A stretch of DNA of 27,939 nt from Bacteroidales bacterium (GTDB lineage Bacteria > Bacteroidota > Bacteroidia > Bacteroidales > WCHB1-69): NCBI GenBank assembly GCA_017527945.1, contig JAFXPL010000009.1:1-27939 (forward strand), written 5' to 3'. Positions 8,877-16,841 of this stretch are shown one piece after another (the first letter of the stretch is position 1; every line of letters starts with the position of its first letter). Both the position numbers and the translations under genes were made by a program. The notes under the pieces were generated by a model. The model was not told the DNA's origin and did no database searches. It worked only from the letters and a program-made list of their open reading frames with translations.

Positions 8877-9029
8877 ATGAGTCGAAAGGAAAAACATCAG
8901 GTTCACGCGTGAAGTTTTAATGTCCGGATTCCGGCAGAACTGCATGCTAAAATCGCCATGTCCGCCCAAGAAGCCGGAATTTCATTAAACGCTTACATTC
9001 AAAAAATTTTAGCTTCCGTGGTATTATAG
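8877..9029 (+). pseudogene. Frameshifted HicB-like antitoxin C-terminal remnant
   Basis: Reading from 8922 gives VRIPAELHAKIAMSAQEAG followed by ISLNAYIQKILASVVL and a stop at 9027-9029. This matches the ribbon-helix-helix end of HicB-family antitoxins (pattern: FNVRIPxELHxxIAxxAxxxGISLNxYI). The ATG at 8877 is in the same frame but meets TGA at 8910. Reading the adjacent frame before 8918 gives GSRVKF, which would join NVRIP if one T of the TTTT run (8915-8918) were removed, so a single-base frameshift explains the break. No HicA-like partner (a small double-stranded-RBD toxin) is visible on either side, and the HicB N-terminal partial RNase-H fold domain is missing. Together with the flanking promoter-like site this accounts for most of the 328-base gap between genes. 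Confidence 0.65.
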
Positions 9030-9088
9030 CGTAATTGAGGGAAACGGCAACTATTGTTCAAAACGATATATAACAAGTTGATAGAAAA

Positions 9089-9985
9089 ATGATTACAGAA
9101 AACCGAAATGTGGCTATCGCCTACGACTTCGACGGGACGCTTGCGCCGGGCAACATGCAGGAATACAACTTCATCCCCGACCTTAACATGGACAAGGGGA
9201 CGTTCTGGCAAGAGGCCAACGAACTGGCCAAAAAGCACGATATGGACGAGGTCCTTGCCTACATGCACCTGATGCTGATCAAGGCCAAGGAGCAAAATCT
9301 CGACATCCGCGAGGCGACTTTCATGAAATACGGGGAAAAAATCACCTTTTTTGAAGGAGTGGAGCGCTATTTCGACCGCATCAACGCCTACGCAGCCTCG
9401 CAAAACCTCCATTTGGAACATTTCATCATCTCTTCAGGACTGCGCGAAATCGTGAAAGGCACGGCCATCGCAAAACATTTCAAAAGCATCTTCGCCTCCG
9501 GATTCCAATACGACGAAAACGGAATTGCCTGCTGGCCCGCCCTCGGGGTGAACTACACCAACAAGACGCAATTCCTCTTCCGCATCAACAAAGGCATCTA
9601 CAATTCGTACGACAACACACTGATTAACAAGTCGATGCCGGAAGATGAACGTGCAGTGCCCTTCTCGAACTTCATCTACATCGGCGACGGCGAGACCGAT
9701 GTGCCCGCCATGAAAATGGTCAACCTCTACGGCGGCACCACCATCGCCGTCTATAATCCGCAGTCCGTGGCCACACCCTCGCACCCCCGCTCCTCCAAGG
9801 ATGTCTGCATCGACCTCATCCGCCACAACCGCGCCGACTATATCGCCCCCACGGTCTATACCGAAAACAGCGAGCTGGACCTCATCCTCAAGAGGGTCAT
9901 CGACAAAATCGCGATGGAGCAGGATCTTCTTAACATCAAGTACAAAGAATTAGGAATGGAAATCAGAAATCAACGGGCGGATTAA
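9089..9985 (+). CDS. HAD-superfamily phosphatase (SerB-like class)
   Basis: A 298-residue cytoplasmic HAD hydrolase, probably a phosphomonoesterase of unknown substrate. Motif I is YDFDGTLAP (nucleophile D13, acid/base D15). Motif II is FIISSG (Ser115/Ser116). Motif III is likely K159. Motif IV is IGDGETDVPAM (D200, D204). The cap is helical and inserted between motifs I and II (about 25-105), as in the C1/HAD-IB type that includes phosphoserine phosphatase, but the protein is longer than SerB (about 210-230), and nothing shows that serine phosphate is the substrate. The gene stands between the hicB relic and murF, 122 bases before the latter. The ATG at 9089 places motif I at the usual distance from the start. 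Confidence 0.82.
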   Translation: MITENRNVAIAYDFDGTLAPGNMQEYNFIPDLNMDKGTFWQEANELAKKHDMDEVLAYMHLMLIKAKEQNLDIREATFMKYGEKITFFEGVERYFDRINAYAASQNLHLEHFIISSGLREIVKGTAIAKHFKSIFASGFQYDENGIACWPALGVNYTNKTQFLFRINKGIYNSYDNTLINKSMPEDERAVPFSNFIYIGDGETDVPAMKMVNLYGGTTIAVYNPQSVATPSHPRSSKDVCIDLIRHNRADYIAPTVYTENSELDLILKRVIDKIAMEQDLLNIKYKELGMEIRNQRAD

Positions 9986-10107
9986 ACGATATGGTGGTGG
10001 TTCATTGTATGTTTTGACGGAGAAAAACAGGGAAAAATGGTTTTGCTTGATGTCCGAAATTCGGGATTCTTTATAGTATTAATATGAATATCAATTAGAT
10101 ACAAAAA

Positions 10108-11361
10108 ATGGAAAAACTATACGAAAAATACCTACAAACCTCGGGCGTCTGCACAGACAGCCGGAATCTGACGGAAAACTGCCTATTCGTGTGCCTGAAG
10201 GGAGCCAATTTCGACGGGAACCGCTTCGCCGCCGAAGTTCTGAAACAAGGCGCGAAATACGTCATCACTGAAAACCGCGACCTACTGGGGAATCCCCGCG
10301 CAATAGTGGTCGAAGACTCGCTCCTGACCCTCCAGCAACTGGCCCACTACCACCGCCAGCAGTTGAAAATGCCCGTCATCGGCATCACCGGCACGAATGG
10401 TAAAACCACCACCAAAGAACTGATAAATGCCGTTTTATCAAGCACTTACAAAACAACCTGCACGAAAGGGAATCTTAACAACCATATTGGGGTGCCGCTC
10501 ACATTGCTCTCCATCAAGCCCACCGACGAAATGGCCATCGTGGAGATGGGGGCCAACCACGTCGGGGAAATCGACGCGCTCTGCCAAATTGCGGAACCCG
10601 ACTTCGGACTGATTACCAACATCGGGGTGGCCCACATCGAGGGTTTCGGCTCGAAAGAGAACATCATCAAGACAAAAAAGGCTTTGTACCAGCATGTTAT
10701 AGCGAAAAAAGGGACGCTCTTCGTCAACGAATGCGACCCCATTTTGAAAGAGGACCTCCACTACGACAATGTCGTATTTTATGGGAAAGAAGCTGAAAAC
10801 CAGATTGTTTCAATGAATCCATATCTTACCATCCGTATCGGGGCGGAGACGGTGGCCACCCACCTGACCGGCAGCTATAACATCTGGAATTTCCTCGGTG
10901 CCGCCGCCATCGGTCGCTTTTTCCACATCGAAGACCACGCCATCGCCAAAGCATTAGGGGATTACGTTCCATCCAACCACCGGTCGCAGGTGAATCGAAT
11001 CGGCAGCAACATCATCATTTCCGACTACTACAACGCCAACCTGACCAGTATGACCGCCGCGCTCAAGAATCTGGCGCAGTTAGAACATCCCCGCAAAGTA
11101 GCCGTCTTGGGCGACATGCGGGAACTCGGCGACTTAAGTGTCGAAGCGCATACAGAAATTGCGCAACTAACTGATAACCTGCATATTGAAACCTATTTTG
11201 TAGGACAGGAATTCGGCAAAGTCACAAGCCAAAACACCTTCGCCGATGTGGAAGAGGCCAATGCTCATTTCACCGCGCATCCAATAGAAAACGCCATGAT
11301 CCTGGTAAAAGGCTCCAACAGTATGCACCTCAACAAGTTAACCGCAATATTGGGCGCATGA
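10108..11361 (+). CDS. murF: UDP-MurNAc-tripeptide--D-Ala-D-Ala ligase MurF
   Basis: A 417-residue Mur ligase that adds D-Ala-D-Ala to UDP-MurNAc-tripeptide, the last cytoplasmic step in making the muropeptide precursor. Visible signatures: the ATP loop GITGTNGKTTTKE (92-104), EMGANHVGEI (146-155), TNIGVAHIEGFGS (170-182) with the downstream KTKKAL holding the lysine (K189/K191 region) that is carbamylated in Mur ligases, NHRSQ (290-294) and DYYNAN (306-311), then LGDMRELG (334-341). The usual DxYNANPxSM motif reads DYYNANLTSM here, a Pro-to-Leu change. The length is close to normal (about 430-450). It overlaps anmK by 4 bases (ATGA at 11358-11361), so the two are translationally coupled. No TAnnTTTG promoter was found in the 122 bases upstream. 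Confidence 0.95.
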   Translation: MEKLYEKYLQTSGVCTDSRNLTENCLFVCLKGANFDGNRFAAEVLKQGAKYVITENRDLLGNPRAIVVEDSLLTLQQLAHYHRQQLKMPVIGITGTNGKTTTKELINAVLSSTYKTTCTKGNLNNHIGVPLTLLSIKPTDEMAIVEMGANHVGEIDALCQIAEPDFGLITNIGVAHIEGFGSKENIIKTKKALYQHVIAKKGTLFVNECDPILKEDLHYDNVVFYGKEAENQIVSMNPYLTIRIGAETVATHLTGSYNIWNFLGAAAIGRFFHIEDHAIAKALGDYVPSNHRSQVNRIGSNIIISDYYNANLTSMTAALKNLAQLEHPRKVAVLGDMRELGDLSVEAHTEIAQLTDNLHIETYFVGQEFGKVTSQNTFADVEEANAHFTAHPIENAMILVKGSNSMHLNKLTAILGA

Positions 11362-12422
11362 AAAACGAATGGAACGGCATCGGCGTGATGTCGGGCACCT
11401 CCTTGGACGGCATCGATTTGGCCTGGTGCCATTTTACCCGAAAGAAAGATGGGAAATGGGACTATCGCATCGAAAAAGCGGTAACGGTTCCCTATTCCGC
11501 CACAATGCGGGAACGGTTGGCCGATGCTACACAACTATCTGCTTTTGAGTACGTTAAGCTCAACAACGATGTGGCGGAATGCTTTGCAACGGCTATCAAC
11601 GATTGGTTGGGTGAAGGTCCGCGCCCGGACTTCATTGCCTCGCACGGGCACACCGTGTTCCACCAGCCGTCCAGCGGGCTGACCACGCAGATTGGCAATG
11701 GAGCCGTTATGGCAGCACGAACCGGCATTACGACGGTATGCGACTTCCGCACCAAAGACGTGGCACTGGGCGGCCAAGGAGCTCCGTTAGTGCCCATCGG
11801 CGACGAGCTGTTGTTCGGTGAGTACGATGCCTGTCTCAATTTGGGTGGATTTTCAAATATCTCCTATCGTATTGACAAACAACGAATTGCATACGACATA
11901 TCACCCTGCAACATGGCCTTGAACCTGTTGGCCAACCGTGCCGGACTTCCCTACGACGAAAATGGAAAGCTGTCGCGCGGCGGGGTCATCATCCCCGAAC
12001 TTTTGCGACAACTGAACACCCTTGACTACTACCGCCAAACACCTCCGAAATCGTTAGGCAAAGAGTGGTTTGAAGAGCTATTTCTTCCTGTTTTGCAACT
12101 ATTTATCCCAAAAGAGACTTTGGCGAATGTGGCACGAACCGTGGTGGAACACATCGCGATGCAACTGGCAGCCAACGTTCCTGCCACGGCCAAAACGTTG
12201 CTGGTCACAGGTGGTGGAGCGCACCATTCTTTTCTAATACAACAACTTCAAAATCAATGTGATAAGTTAAAAATTATGCTCCCGGAGCGTTTGATTATTG
12301 ACTACAAAGAAGCCTTGATTTTCGCATTCTTGGGTTTGCTGCGGTTGAACGGGGAGGTCAATTGCCTGAGCAGTGTCACGGGCGCAAGTGTGGACAGTTG
12401 CGGCGGATGCGTGTATGTGTGA
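11358..12422 (+). CDS. anmK: Anhydro-N-acetylmuramic acid kinase AnmK
   Basis: A 354-residue ASKHA-fold kinase. It converts 1,6-anhydro-MurNAc, released by lytic transglycosylases, to MurNAc-6-phosphate with ATP, in cytoplasmic peptidoglycan recycling. Signatures: GVMSGTSLDGIDLA (9-22), the nucleotide-binding N-terminal loop; ASHGHTVFHQP (94-104); NLGGFSNISYR (161-171); YDISPCNMALN (179-189), where D180 aligns with the catalytic Asp of the family's DxGPxN motif; and VTGGGAHHSFL near the C-terminus. The variant DISPCN instead of D(T/I)GPGN is noticeable. The length (354) is a little shorter than E. coli AnmK (369). The start codon overlaps the murF stop, which fixes the start and implies coupling of synthesis and recycling. 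A new promoter follows 23 bases after the stop. Confidence 0.92.
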   Translation: MKNEWNGIGVMSGTSLDGIDLAWCHFTRKKDGKWDYRIEKAVTVPYSATMRERLADATQLSAFEYVKLNNDVAECFATAINDWLGEGPRPDFIASHGHTVFHQPSSGLTTQIGNGAVMAARTGITTVCDFRTKDVALGGQGAPLVPIGDELLFGEYDACLNLGGFSNISYRIDKQRIAYDISPCNMALNLLANRAGLPYDENGKLSRGGVIIPELLRQLNTLDYYRQTPPKSLGKEWFEELFLPVLQLFIPKETLANVARTVVEHIAMQLAANVPATAKTLLVTGGGAHHSFLIQQLQNQCDKLKIMLPERLIIDYKEALIFAFLGLLRLNGEVNCLSSVTGASVDSCGGCVYV

Positions 12423-12445
12423 GAACATTTTCATCGACCAAGGTT

Positions 12446-12473
12446 TTGCATTGCCCAATTTTTTCTACCTTTG
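12446..12473 (+). promoter_or_regulatory. Bacteroidota-type promoter for the SAM-hydrolase-like gene
   Basis: TACCTTTG at 12466-12473 fits the -7 element. A TTG at 12446-12448 (17-base spacing) may be the -33 part. The start codon at 12504 is 30 bases downstream. Confidence 0.65.
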
Positions 12474-12503
12474 CAAACTGAAATTTTATAGAGCCAAATA
12501 CTT

Positions 12504-13274
12504 ATGAATCAAATAATCACACTGTTAAGCGACTGGCGCTTGCGCGACCCGTATGTGGCCATGCTCAAAGGCACACTCCTCAAAAGTCTGCCCGATGCAC
12601 AAATCATCGACATCACCCACTATGCCGACAAGTTCAACCTCATACAAACAGCGCTGCTGATGAAAACCGCCTACCAGTCGTTTCCGAAAGGATCCATTCA
12701 TCTATTGCTGACCAACATGTCGCTGAATTCCACCTTCTCGCCCGTACTGCTGCAACACGAAGGCCACCACTTCATCGGCGAGGATAATGGCACTTTTTTT
12801 CTGATGTTTGGTCATGAAGCGGCATTGAATGGGTTTCAACTATCTGATTCAAAAGAAAATACGTTGAGTCAAATATGCCGGCTTATCCAACTTATACGGG
12901 ATGGTCATGTTGAGGAGGAAGCGTCGCAATACACGAAATTCAAACGAATGTTCATGGAATTGCCGGAGAACGACACTTCCAATCAGCGTATCGAAGGTCA
13001 GATTATCTATATCGACGCCTTCAACAACGCCGTCACAGACATTCCTGCGGCAATGTTCCATAATGCCGTAGGGAAACGTCCGTTCACCGCCACCATCCAG
13101 TCGAAAGGCTTATGGACCATCACGAAACATTTCGACCGCTATCAAATGTCTGATAATGAAATGTTTCTTTGTGACAACGCATTGGGTTACATTGAAATCG
13201 CCTCCTACCAGGCTGACGTGGCAATTTTGACAGATCTGGAGCCCGGCGACAAAGTATATATCAAATACGAATAG
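12504..13274 (+). CDS. Divergent SAM hydrolase/fluorinase-family (DUF62) protein
   Basis: A 256-residue cytoplasmic protein related to S-adenosylmethionine hydroxide adenosyltransferases and halogenases. The N-terminus IITLLSDWRLRDPYVAMLKG (4-23) matches the family pattern TTDFGxxDPYVGxMKG, IIDITH (34-39) is the next conserved block, FIGEDNGTF (90-98) matches the PDNG block, and IYIDAFNNAVTDI (168-180) the C-terminal DxFGNxxTNI block. The block that normally reads VDPGVGxxRR reads LTNMSLNSTFSP (69-80). In characterised SAM hydrolases that block provides the catalytic Asp and Arg, so activity may be changed or lost. The gene has its own promoter and is followed one base later by a nitrilase-family gene, so both form a unit. 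SAM binding is likely; hydrolysis to adenosine and methionine is uncertain. Confidence 0.78.
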   Translation: MNQIITLLSDWRLRDPYVAMLKGTLLKSLPDAQIIDITHYADKFNLIQTALLMKTAYQSFPKGSIHLLLTNMSLNSTFSPVLLQHEGHHFIGEDNGTFFLMFGHEAALNGFQLSDSKENTLSQICRLIQLIRDGHVEEEASQYTKFKRMFMELPENDTSNQRIEGQIIYIDAFNNAVTDIPAAMFHNAVGKRPFTATIQSKGLWTITKHFDRYQMSDNEMFLCDNALGYIEIASYQADVAILTDLEPGDKVYIKYE

Positions 13275-13275
13275 C

Positions 13276-14040
13276 ATGTTTACTGTAGGATTGGTTCAAG
13301 CGGACATAAAGCCGAACAACAAGGCCGGAAACCTCAAACATTATTCCGAATGGCTGGAGCAGGAAATACGGGAGCCTGTTCATTTGTTAGTGTTTCCGGA
13401 AATGTTCCATTGCGGGTTTTCGCCCAACATCCTGGAAGATGCGGAACCCGACAACGGAGACAGCATCTATTTTCTCTACATGACGGCCTACAAGTTCCAA
13501 TGCGACGTGGTGGCCACTTTGCCGATCCGGAAAGACGGCAAGCTCTATAACCGTTTAGTCTGGTTCTCTCGGGACCGTATTTTGGGCAGTTACGACAAGC
13601 ATCACCTGTTCATGGGCGAAGAGGAGTTTTTCACGCCCGGCGAAAGCAAGACCATCGTTAACACTTTGGGTTACAAATTCTTGCCACTCATCTGTTTTGA
13701 TGTAAGATTTCCCGAATGGAGCAGAAACAGAATGGTGAAAAGCCAGTTCGACTACGACTGCCTGCTCTATACGGCCAATTTCCCGGCACCGCGCGAAAGC
13801 GAATTGATTACCCTGGCGCAAGCCCGTGCCATCGAAAACCAGGCGTATGCCCTTGTGGTGAACCGTACCGGCGTTGACGGCTACGGACGCCGACATGCAG
13901 GAGGCTGCGCGGTCATCAATCCGCACGGCGAAATCGAGGCCAAAACCACCTCCTCGGAAGAACAAATTTTGATTCATTCTTGCGACTTCGACACCCTAAA
14001 ACCCCTAAGAGAGCTGTTCCCGGTCTCTAAATTCTGGTAG
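13276..14040 (+). CDS. Nitrilase-superfamily amidohydrolase (YafV/omega-amidase-like)
   Basis: A 254-residue cytoplasmic carbon-nitrogen hydrolase. The Glu-Lys-Cys catalytic triad is visible: E42 in LLVFPEMF, K108 in GSYDKHHLF and C140 in LICFDVRFPEW. The length, the EEEFFTPG segment (115-122) and RFPEWSRN place it near YafV and omega-amidase, which hydrolyse 2-oxoglutaramate or 2-oxosuccinamate to the oxoacid and ammonia. In the known pathway this completes transamination of 2-oxo-4-methylthiobutyrate by glutamine in methionine salvage. The start is one base after the stop of the SAM-hydrolase-like gene, so co-translation is likely. Assignment to the family is firm; the exact substrate is inferred from similarity to YafV. 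Confidence 0.88.
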   Translation: MFTVGLVQADIKPNNKAGNLKHYSEWLEQEIREPVHLLVFPEMFHCGFSPNILEDAEPDNGDSIYFLYMTAYKFQCDVVATLPIRKDGKLYNRLVWFSRDRILGSYDKHHLFMGEEEFFTPGESKTIVNTLGYKFLPLICFDVRFPEWSRNRMVKSQFDYDCLLYTANFPAPRESELITLAQARAIENQAYALVVNRTGVDGYGRRHAGGCAVINPHGEIEAKTTSSEEQILIHSCDFDTLKPLRELFPVSKFW

Positions 14041-14103
14041 AGAGAGGCATCTTAGAACATACTAAATTATTGATACTCAGTTAAAAATAAAAAAATTTAT
14101 TTA

Positions 14104-14136
14104 TTTGTCGGAGTGTAAGAAAAAAGTGTATATTTG
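14104..14136 (+). promoter_or_regulatory. Promoter for tRNA-Phe
   Basis: TTTG at 14104-14107 and TATATTTG at 14129-14136 with 21 bases between them. The tRNA begins 18 bases after the -7 element. Confidence 0.75.
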
Positions 14137-14154
14137 CAGCCTCAAACCAACGAT

Positions 14155-14227
<73 letters not shown>

Positions 14228-14229
14228 CG

Positions 14230-14254
14230 AACCCCGAATATTCGGGGTTTTTTT
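14230..14254 (+). terminator. Terminator after tRNA-Phe
   Basis: A perfect palindrome, AACCCCGAAT with ATTCGGGGTT, followed by seven Ts. It begins three bases after the tRNA 3' end. Confidence 0.92.
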
Positions 14255-14300
14255 GTGTCTGGATGTGAAATTTCATCGTTCCTCTATTTTCCAAATTTTG

Positions 14301-14308
14301 TATTTTTG
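14301..14308 (+). promoter_or_regulatory. -7 promoter element for gldFG
   Basis: TATTTTTG lies 19 bases before the ATG of gldF. No clear -33 TTG is present. Its position also rules out a gldF start further upstream. Confidence 0.6.
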
Positions 14309-14327
14309 CCAAATTATTTTGATAAAT

Positions 14328-15059
14328 ATGTTTAGTCTGTATATCAAAGAATTAAAAGCTTTTTTAAGCTCCATTATCGGTTACATTTTCATCGGAGTAT
14401 TCCTGATTGTCTCCGGTCTTTTCATCTGGGTTTTCCCGAATGTCAACAATGTGGTGGAATCGGGACTGGCTGACCTGCAGGGACTTTTCAATCTCTCGCA
14501 GTTCCTGTTCCTGTTCCTGGTTCCTGCCATCACGATGCGCTCTTTCGCGGAGGAAAAACGCACGGGTACCATGGATTTCCTGCTTACCCTCCCCTTAACA
14601 GACATGCAGATCGTGTGGGCCAAGTTTCTCGCCTGCCTCACGCTACTGGTCATTGCGCTGCTTCCGACCCTCGTCTATGTCGTAACCGTCTATTGGATAG
14701 GCAATCCCGTGGGTAACATCGACATGGGCAGCACCTGGGGCTCCTACCTCGGACTGCTCTTCCTCGGTGCCTCGTTCATCGCCGTCGGACTCTTTTCGTC
14801 GAGCATCACCAACAACCAGATCGTGGCTTTCATCATCGCGGCGCTACTTTGCTTCATCCTCTCCTTCGGCTTCGCCTTCATCTACTCCTTCGATGCCCTC
14901 GGCAACTTCGGCTACTACCTGAAAACATTGGGCATCGAGCATCATTACGCCTCTATCAGCCAAGGCGTTATAGACACACGCGATGTCCTCTACTTCTGCA
15001 GCGTCATCTTCATTTTCCTCTATTCCACCCGTCTGGTTCTGCTGAGCCGTAAATGGTAA
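14328..15059 (+). CDS. gldF: GldF, ABC-2-type permease
   Basis: A 243-residue inner-membrane permease. In Flavobacterium, GldA (ATPase), GldF and GldG form an ABC transporter first found through gliding mutants; what it transports is unknown. The N-terminal MFSLYIKELKAFLSSIIGY, the segment AITMRSFAEEKRTGTMDFLLTLPLTD (read in parts, about 65-90) and about six hydrophobic helices ending in a C-terminal TM (FCSVIFIFLYSTRLVLLS) are typical for ABC-2 permeases with the conserved EExxGTxxxLLTxP motif. ATG 14328 is chosen because it follows the -7 element and starts just before the conserved N-terminus; the open frame reaches back into the tRNA, but that part cannot be coding. gldG follows after 12 bases. 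No gldA-like ATPase gene is in the window. Confidence 0.88.
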   Translation: MFSLYIKELKAFLSSIIGYIFIGVFLIVSGLFIWVFPNVNNVVESGLADLQGLFNLSQFLFLFLVPAITMRSFAEEKRTGTMDFLLTLPLTDMQIVWAKFLACLTLLVIALLPTLVYVVTVYWIGNPVGNIDMGSTWGSYLGLLFLGASFIAVGLFSSSITNNQIVAFIIAALLCFILSFGFAFIYSFDALGNFGYYLKTLGIEHHYASISQGVIDTRDVLYFCSVIFIFLYSTRLVLLSRKW

Positions 15060-15071
15060 TATTTGAAAACT

Positions 15072-16835
15072 ATGGGAAAGAACATCAATAAACAGAGCAA
15101 ACAATTCAGAAGACGCACGACTCTCGGTCTTCTGGCGGCCATTGCCATCGTGGTTGTGGTGAATATTCTCTCCTCGTTTTTCTTCTATCGCATTGACTTG
15201 ACGAAAGACAAGCGCCATTCGCTGTCGAAAAGCACCATCGAGATGCTGAAGAATCTGGAAGACCGCGTCTATTTCCGAGTATATCTTAAAGGGAAAAATC
15301 AACCAGCTGATTACCAGTTATTTGCAAAACAAGTAGAGCAGATGCTGCAGAATTTCCGCAGCTATTCCAAGAATGTCTATTACGAGTTCATCGACCCGAT
15401 TGAAGGCAAAACAAACGAAGAGGTGAACGCCATTCTGGGCGAGTTCGTGAAGAAGGGACTGGATCCGATTCCCATCAGTCGAGAAGATGCTGGCGGGTTT
15501 TCCACGCAGGTGGTGATTCCCGGCGCCATTGTCTCTTACCGCAACCACGAATACCCTGCCAAGGTGGTGGTGGCCGACCCATCCGGTGCCGACTGGCTCA
15601 AATATTCCAACGAGGAATTGGAGTACAATTTAGTGGCGCCCGTCCGCCGTCTGCTGAAGACCGAGAAGCCGAAAGTGGCCTATTTGGACGGCCACGGGGA
15701 ACTGGATTTCTGGAGCACCTGCTGGACAGCCATGCAACTGCAGCGGTTCTACAACGTCAGCCGTATCACGTTGGACGGGAAAATCAATGCCCTGCGCAAC
15801 ATCAGCATCGACGACACCATCTCCGGCAATCTGGTGCTGGGTGACAACAAGTACGACGTGCTCATCGTCGCGCAACCGACCCAGCCGTTCAAGGAATATG
15901 ACAAATACGCCATTGACCAGTTCATCATGCGCGGCGGCAAAGTGCTGTGGCTTATCGACAACACTACGGCATCTTTGGATAGCCTACGGGCCGCTCCAGA
16001 GTTCTTCGCCACTCCAAGAGCCTTGTATATCAACGATTTGTTCTTCACCTATGGGGTGCGACTCAATACGGACCTCATTCAGGATCTGAGCTGTCTGCCG
16101 GTGCCGCAACAGGTCAGCGTCATCGGCGACCAGCCTCAATACAAGTTCATGGTCTTCCCATACTGCCTCGATGTCGTGAACTTCGGCAACCACCCCATCG
16201 TGCGCAACCTCAAGAACGTGAAGTCCGACTTTGCGGGCAGCATCGACTTGGTGGGCAACAACGCCGACCTCAACAAAACAGTGCTGATGACGACCTCCGA
16301 GCGCACCAAAGTAGTACCCACGCCTTCCATCGTGACATTGCGCGTGGGGATGGTGAAACCCAATATCCAGGAATACGCTTACCGGAACGTGCCGATTGCC
16401 GTATTGGTGGAGGGCAACTTCCAATCGGCGTACAAGGGCATCCTGCCCATCGAGTTTGACACCATCAAGGAGCTGGACTACCGCGACCACAGCGTCTATA
16501 CGCGGCAGATTTTCGTCTCCGACGGCGACATCATCCGCAACCCGTTCGACAGCAAGCGCAACCAACCCTATCCGGCAGGTTACGACATCTACACGCGCCA
16601 AACTTTCGACAACACAGACTTTATCGTCAACTGTGTCAACTATTTGTGCGCGGATGACGATTTGCTGCAATTGCGCGCCAAGAACTTCAAAATCGGTTCC
16701 CTCAGCAATGAGAAGACCCGCAACCACAAGGTACTGTTGGCCGTGCTGAACATCGGCATCCCATTGCTGCTCATCGCATTAATGGGCACAGTGCTGATTG
16801 TTATGCGGAAAATGAAGTTCTCGAAGAAAAAATAA
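15072..16835 (+). CDS. gldG: GldG, auxiliary substrate-binding-like component of the Gld ABC transporter
   Basis: A 587-residue membrane-anchored protein. A single N-terminal TM (about 18-38, LGLLAAIAIVVVVNILSSFF) is preceded by a basic stretch (KQFRRR). A large periplasmic domain follows with YFRVYLKG, LDGHGELDFW and LIVAQPTQPFKEYDKYAIDQ, the last typical of the 'ABC-type uncharacterised transport system' domain, where a loop of the type FxxxEKYxIDQ(F/Y)xxxGG appears. A C-terminal TM (VLNIGIPLLLIALMGTVLIV) and a short basic cytoplasmic tail end the protein. ATG 15072 is preferred to the TTG nine bases upstream; it leaves 12 bases to gldF, so the two are one operon. It ends six bases from the convergent permease gene. 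The presence of gldFG does not by itself show gliding, since non-gliding Bacteroidota also have them. Confidence 0.88.
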   Translation: MGKNINKQSKQFRRRTTLGLLAAIAIVVVVNILSSFFFYRIDLTKDKRHSLSKSTIEMLKNLEDRVYFRVYLKGKNQPADYQLFAKQVEQMLQNFRSYSKNVYYEFIDPIEGKTNEEVNAILGEFVKKGLDPIPISREDAGGFSTQVVIPGAIVSYRNHEYPAKVVVADPSGADWLKYSNEELEYNLVAPVRRLLKTEKPKVAYLDGHGELDFWSTCWTAMQLQRFYNVSRITLDGKINALRNISIDDTISGNLVLGDNKYDVLIVAQPTQPFKEYDKYAIDQFIMRGGKVLWLIDNTTASLDSLRAAPEFFATPRALYINDLFFTYGVRLNTDLIQDLSCLPVPQQVSVIGDQPQYKFMVFPYCLDVVNFGNHPIVRNLKNVKSDFAGSIDLVGNNADLNKTVLMTTSERTKVVPTPSIVTLRVGMVKPNIQEYAYRNVPIAVLVEGNFQSAYKGILPIEFDTIKELDYRDHSVYTRQIFVSDGDIIRNPFDSKRNQPYPAGYDIYTRQTFDNTDFIVNCVNYLCADDDLLQLRAKNFKIGSLSNEKTRNHKVLLAVLNIGIPLLLIALMGTVLIVMRKMKFSKKK

Positions 16836-16841
16836 AGAAAG

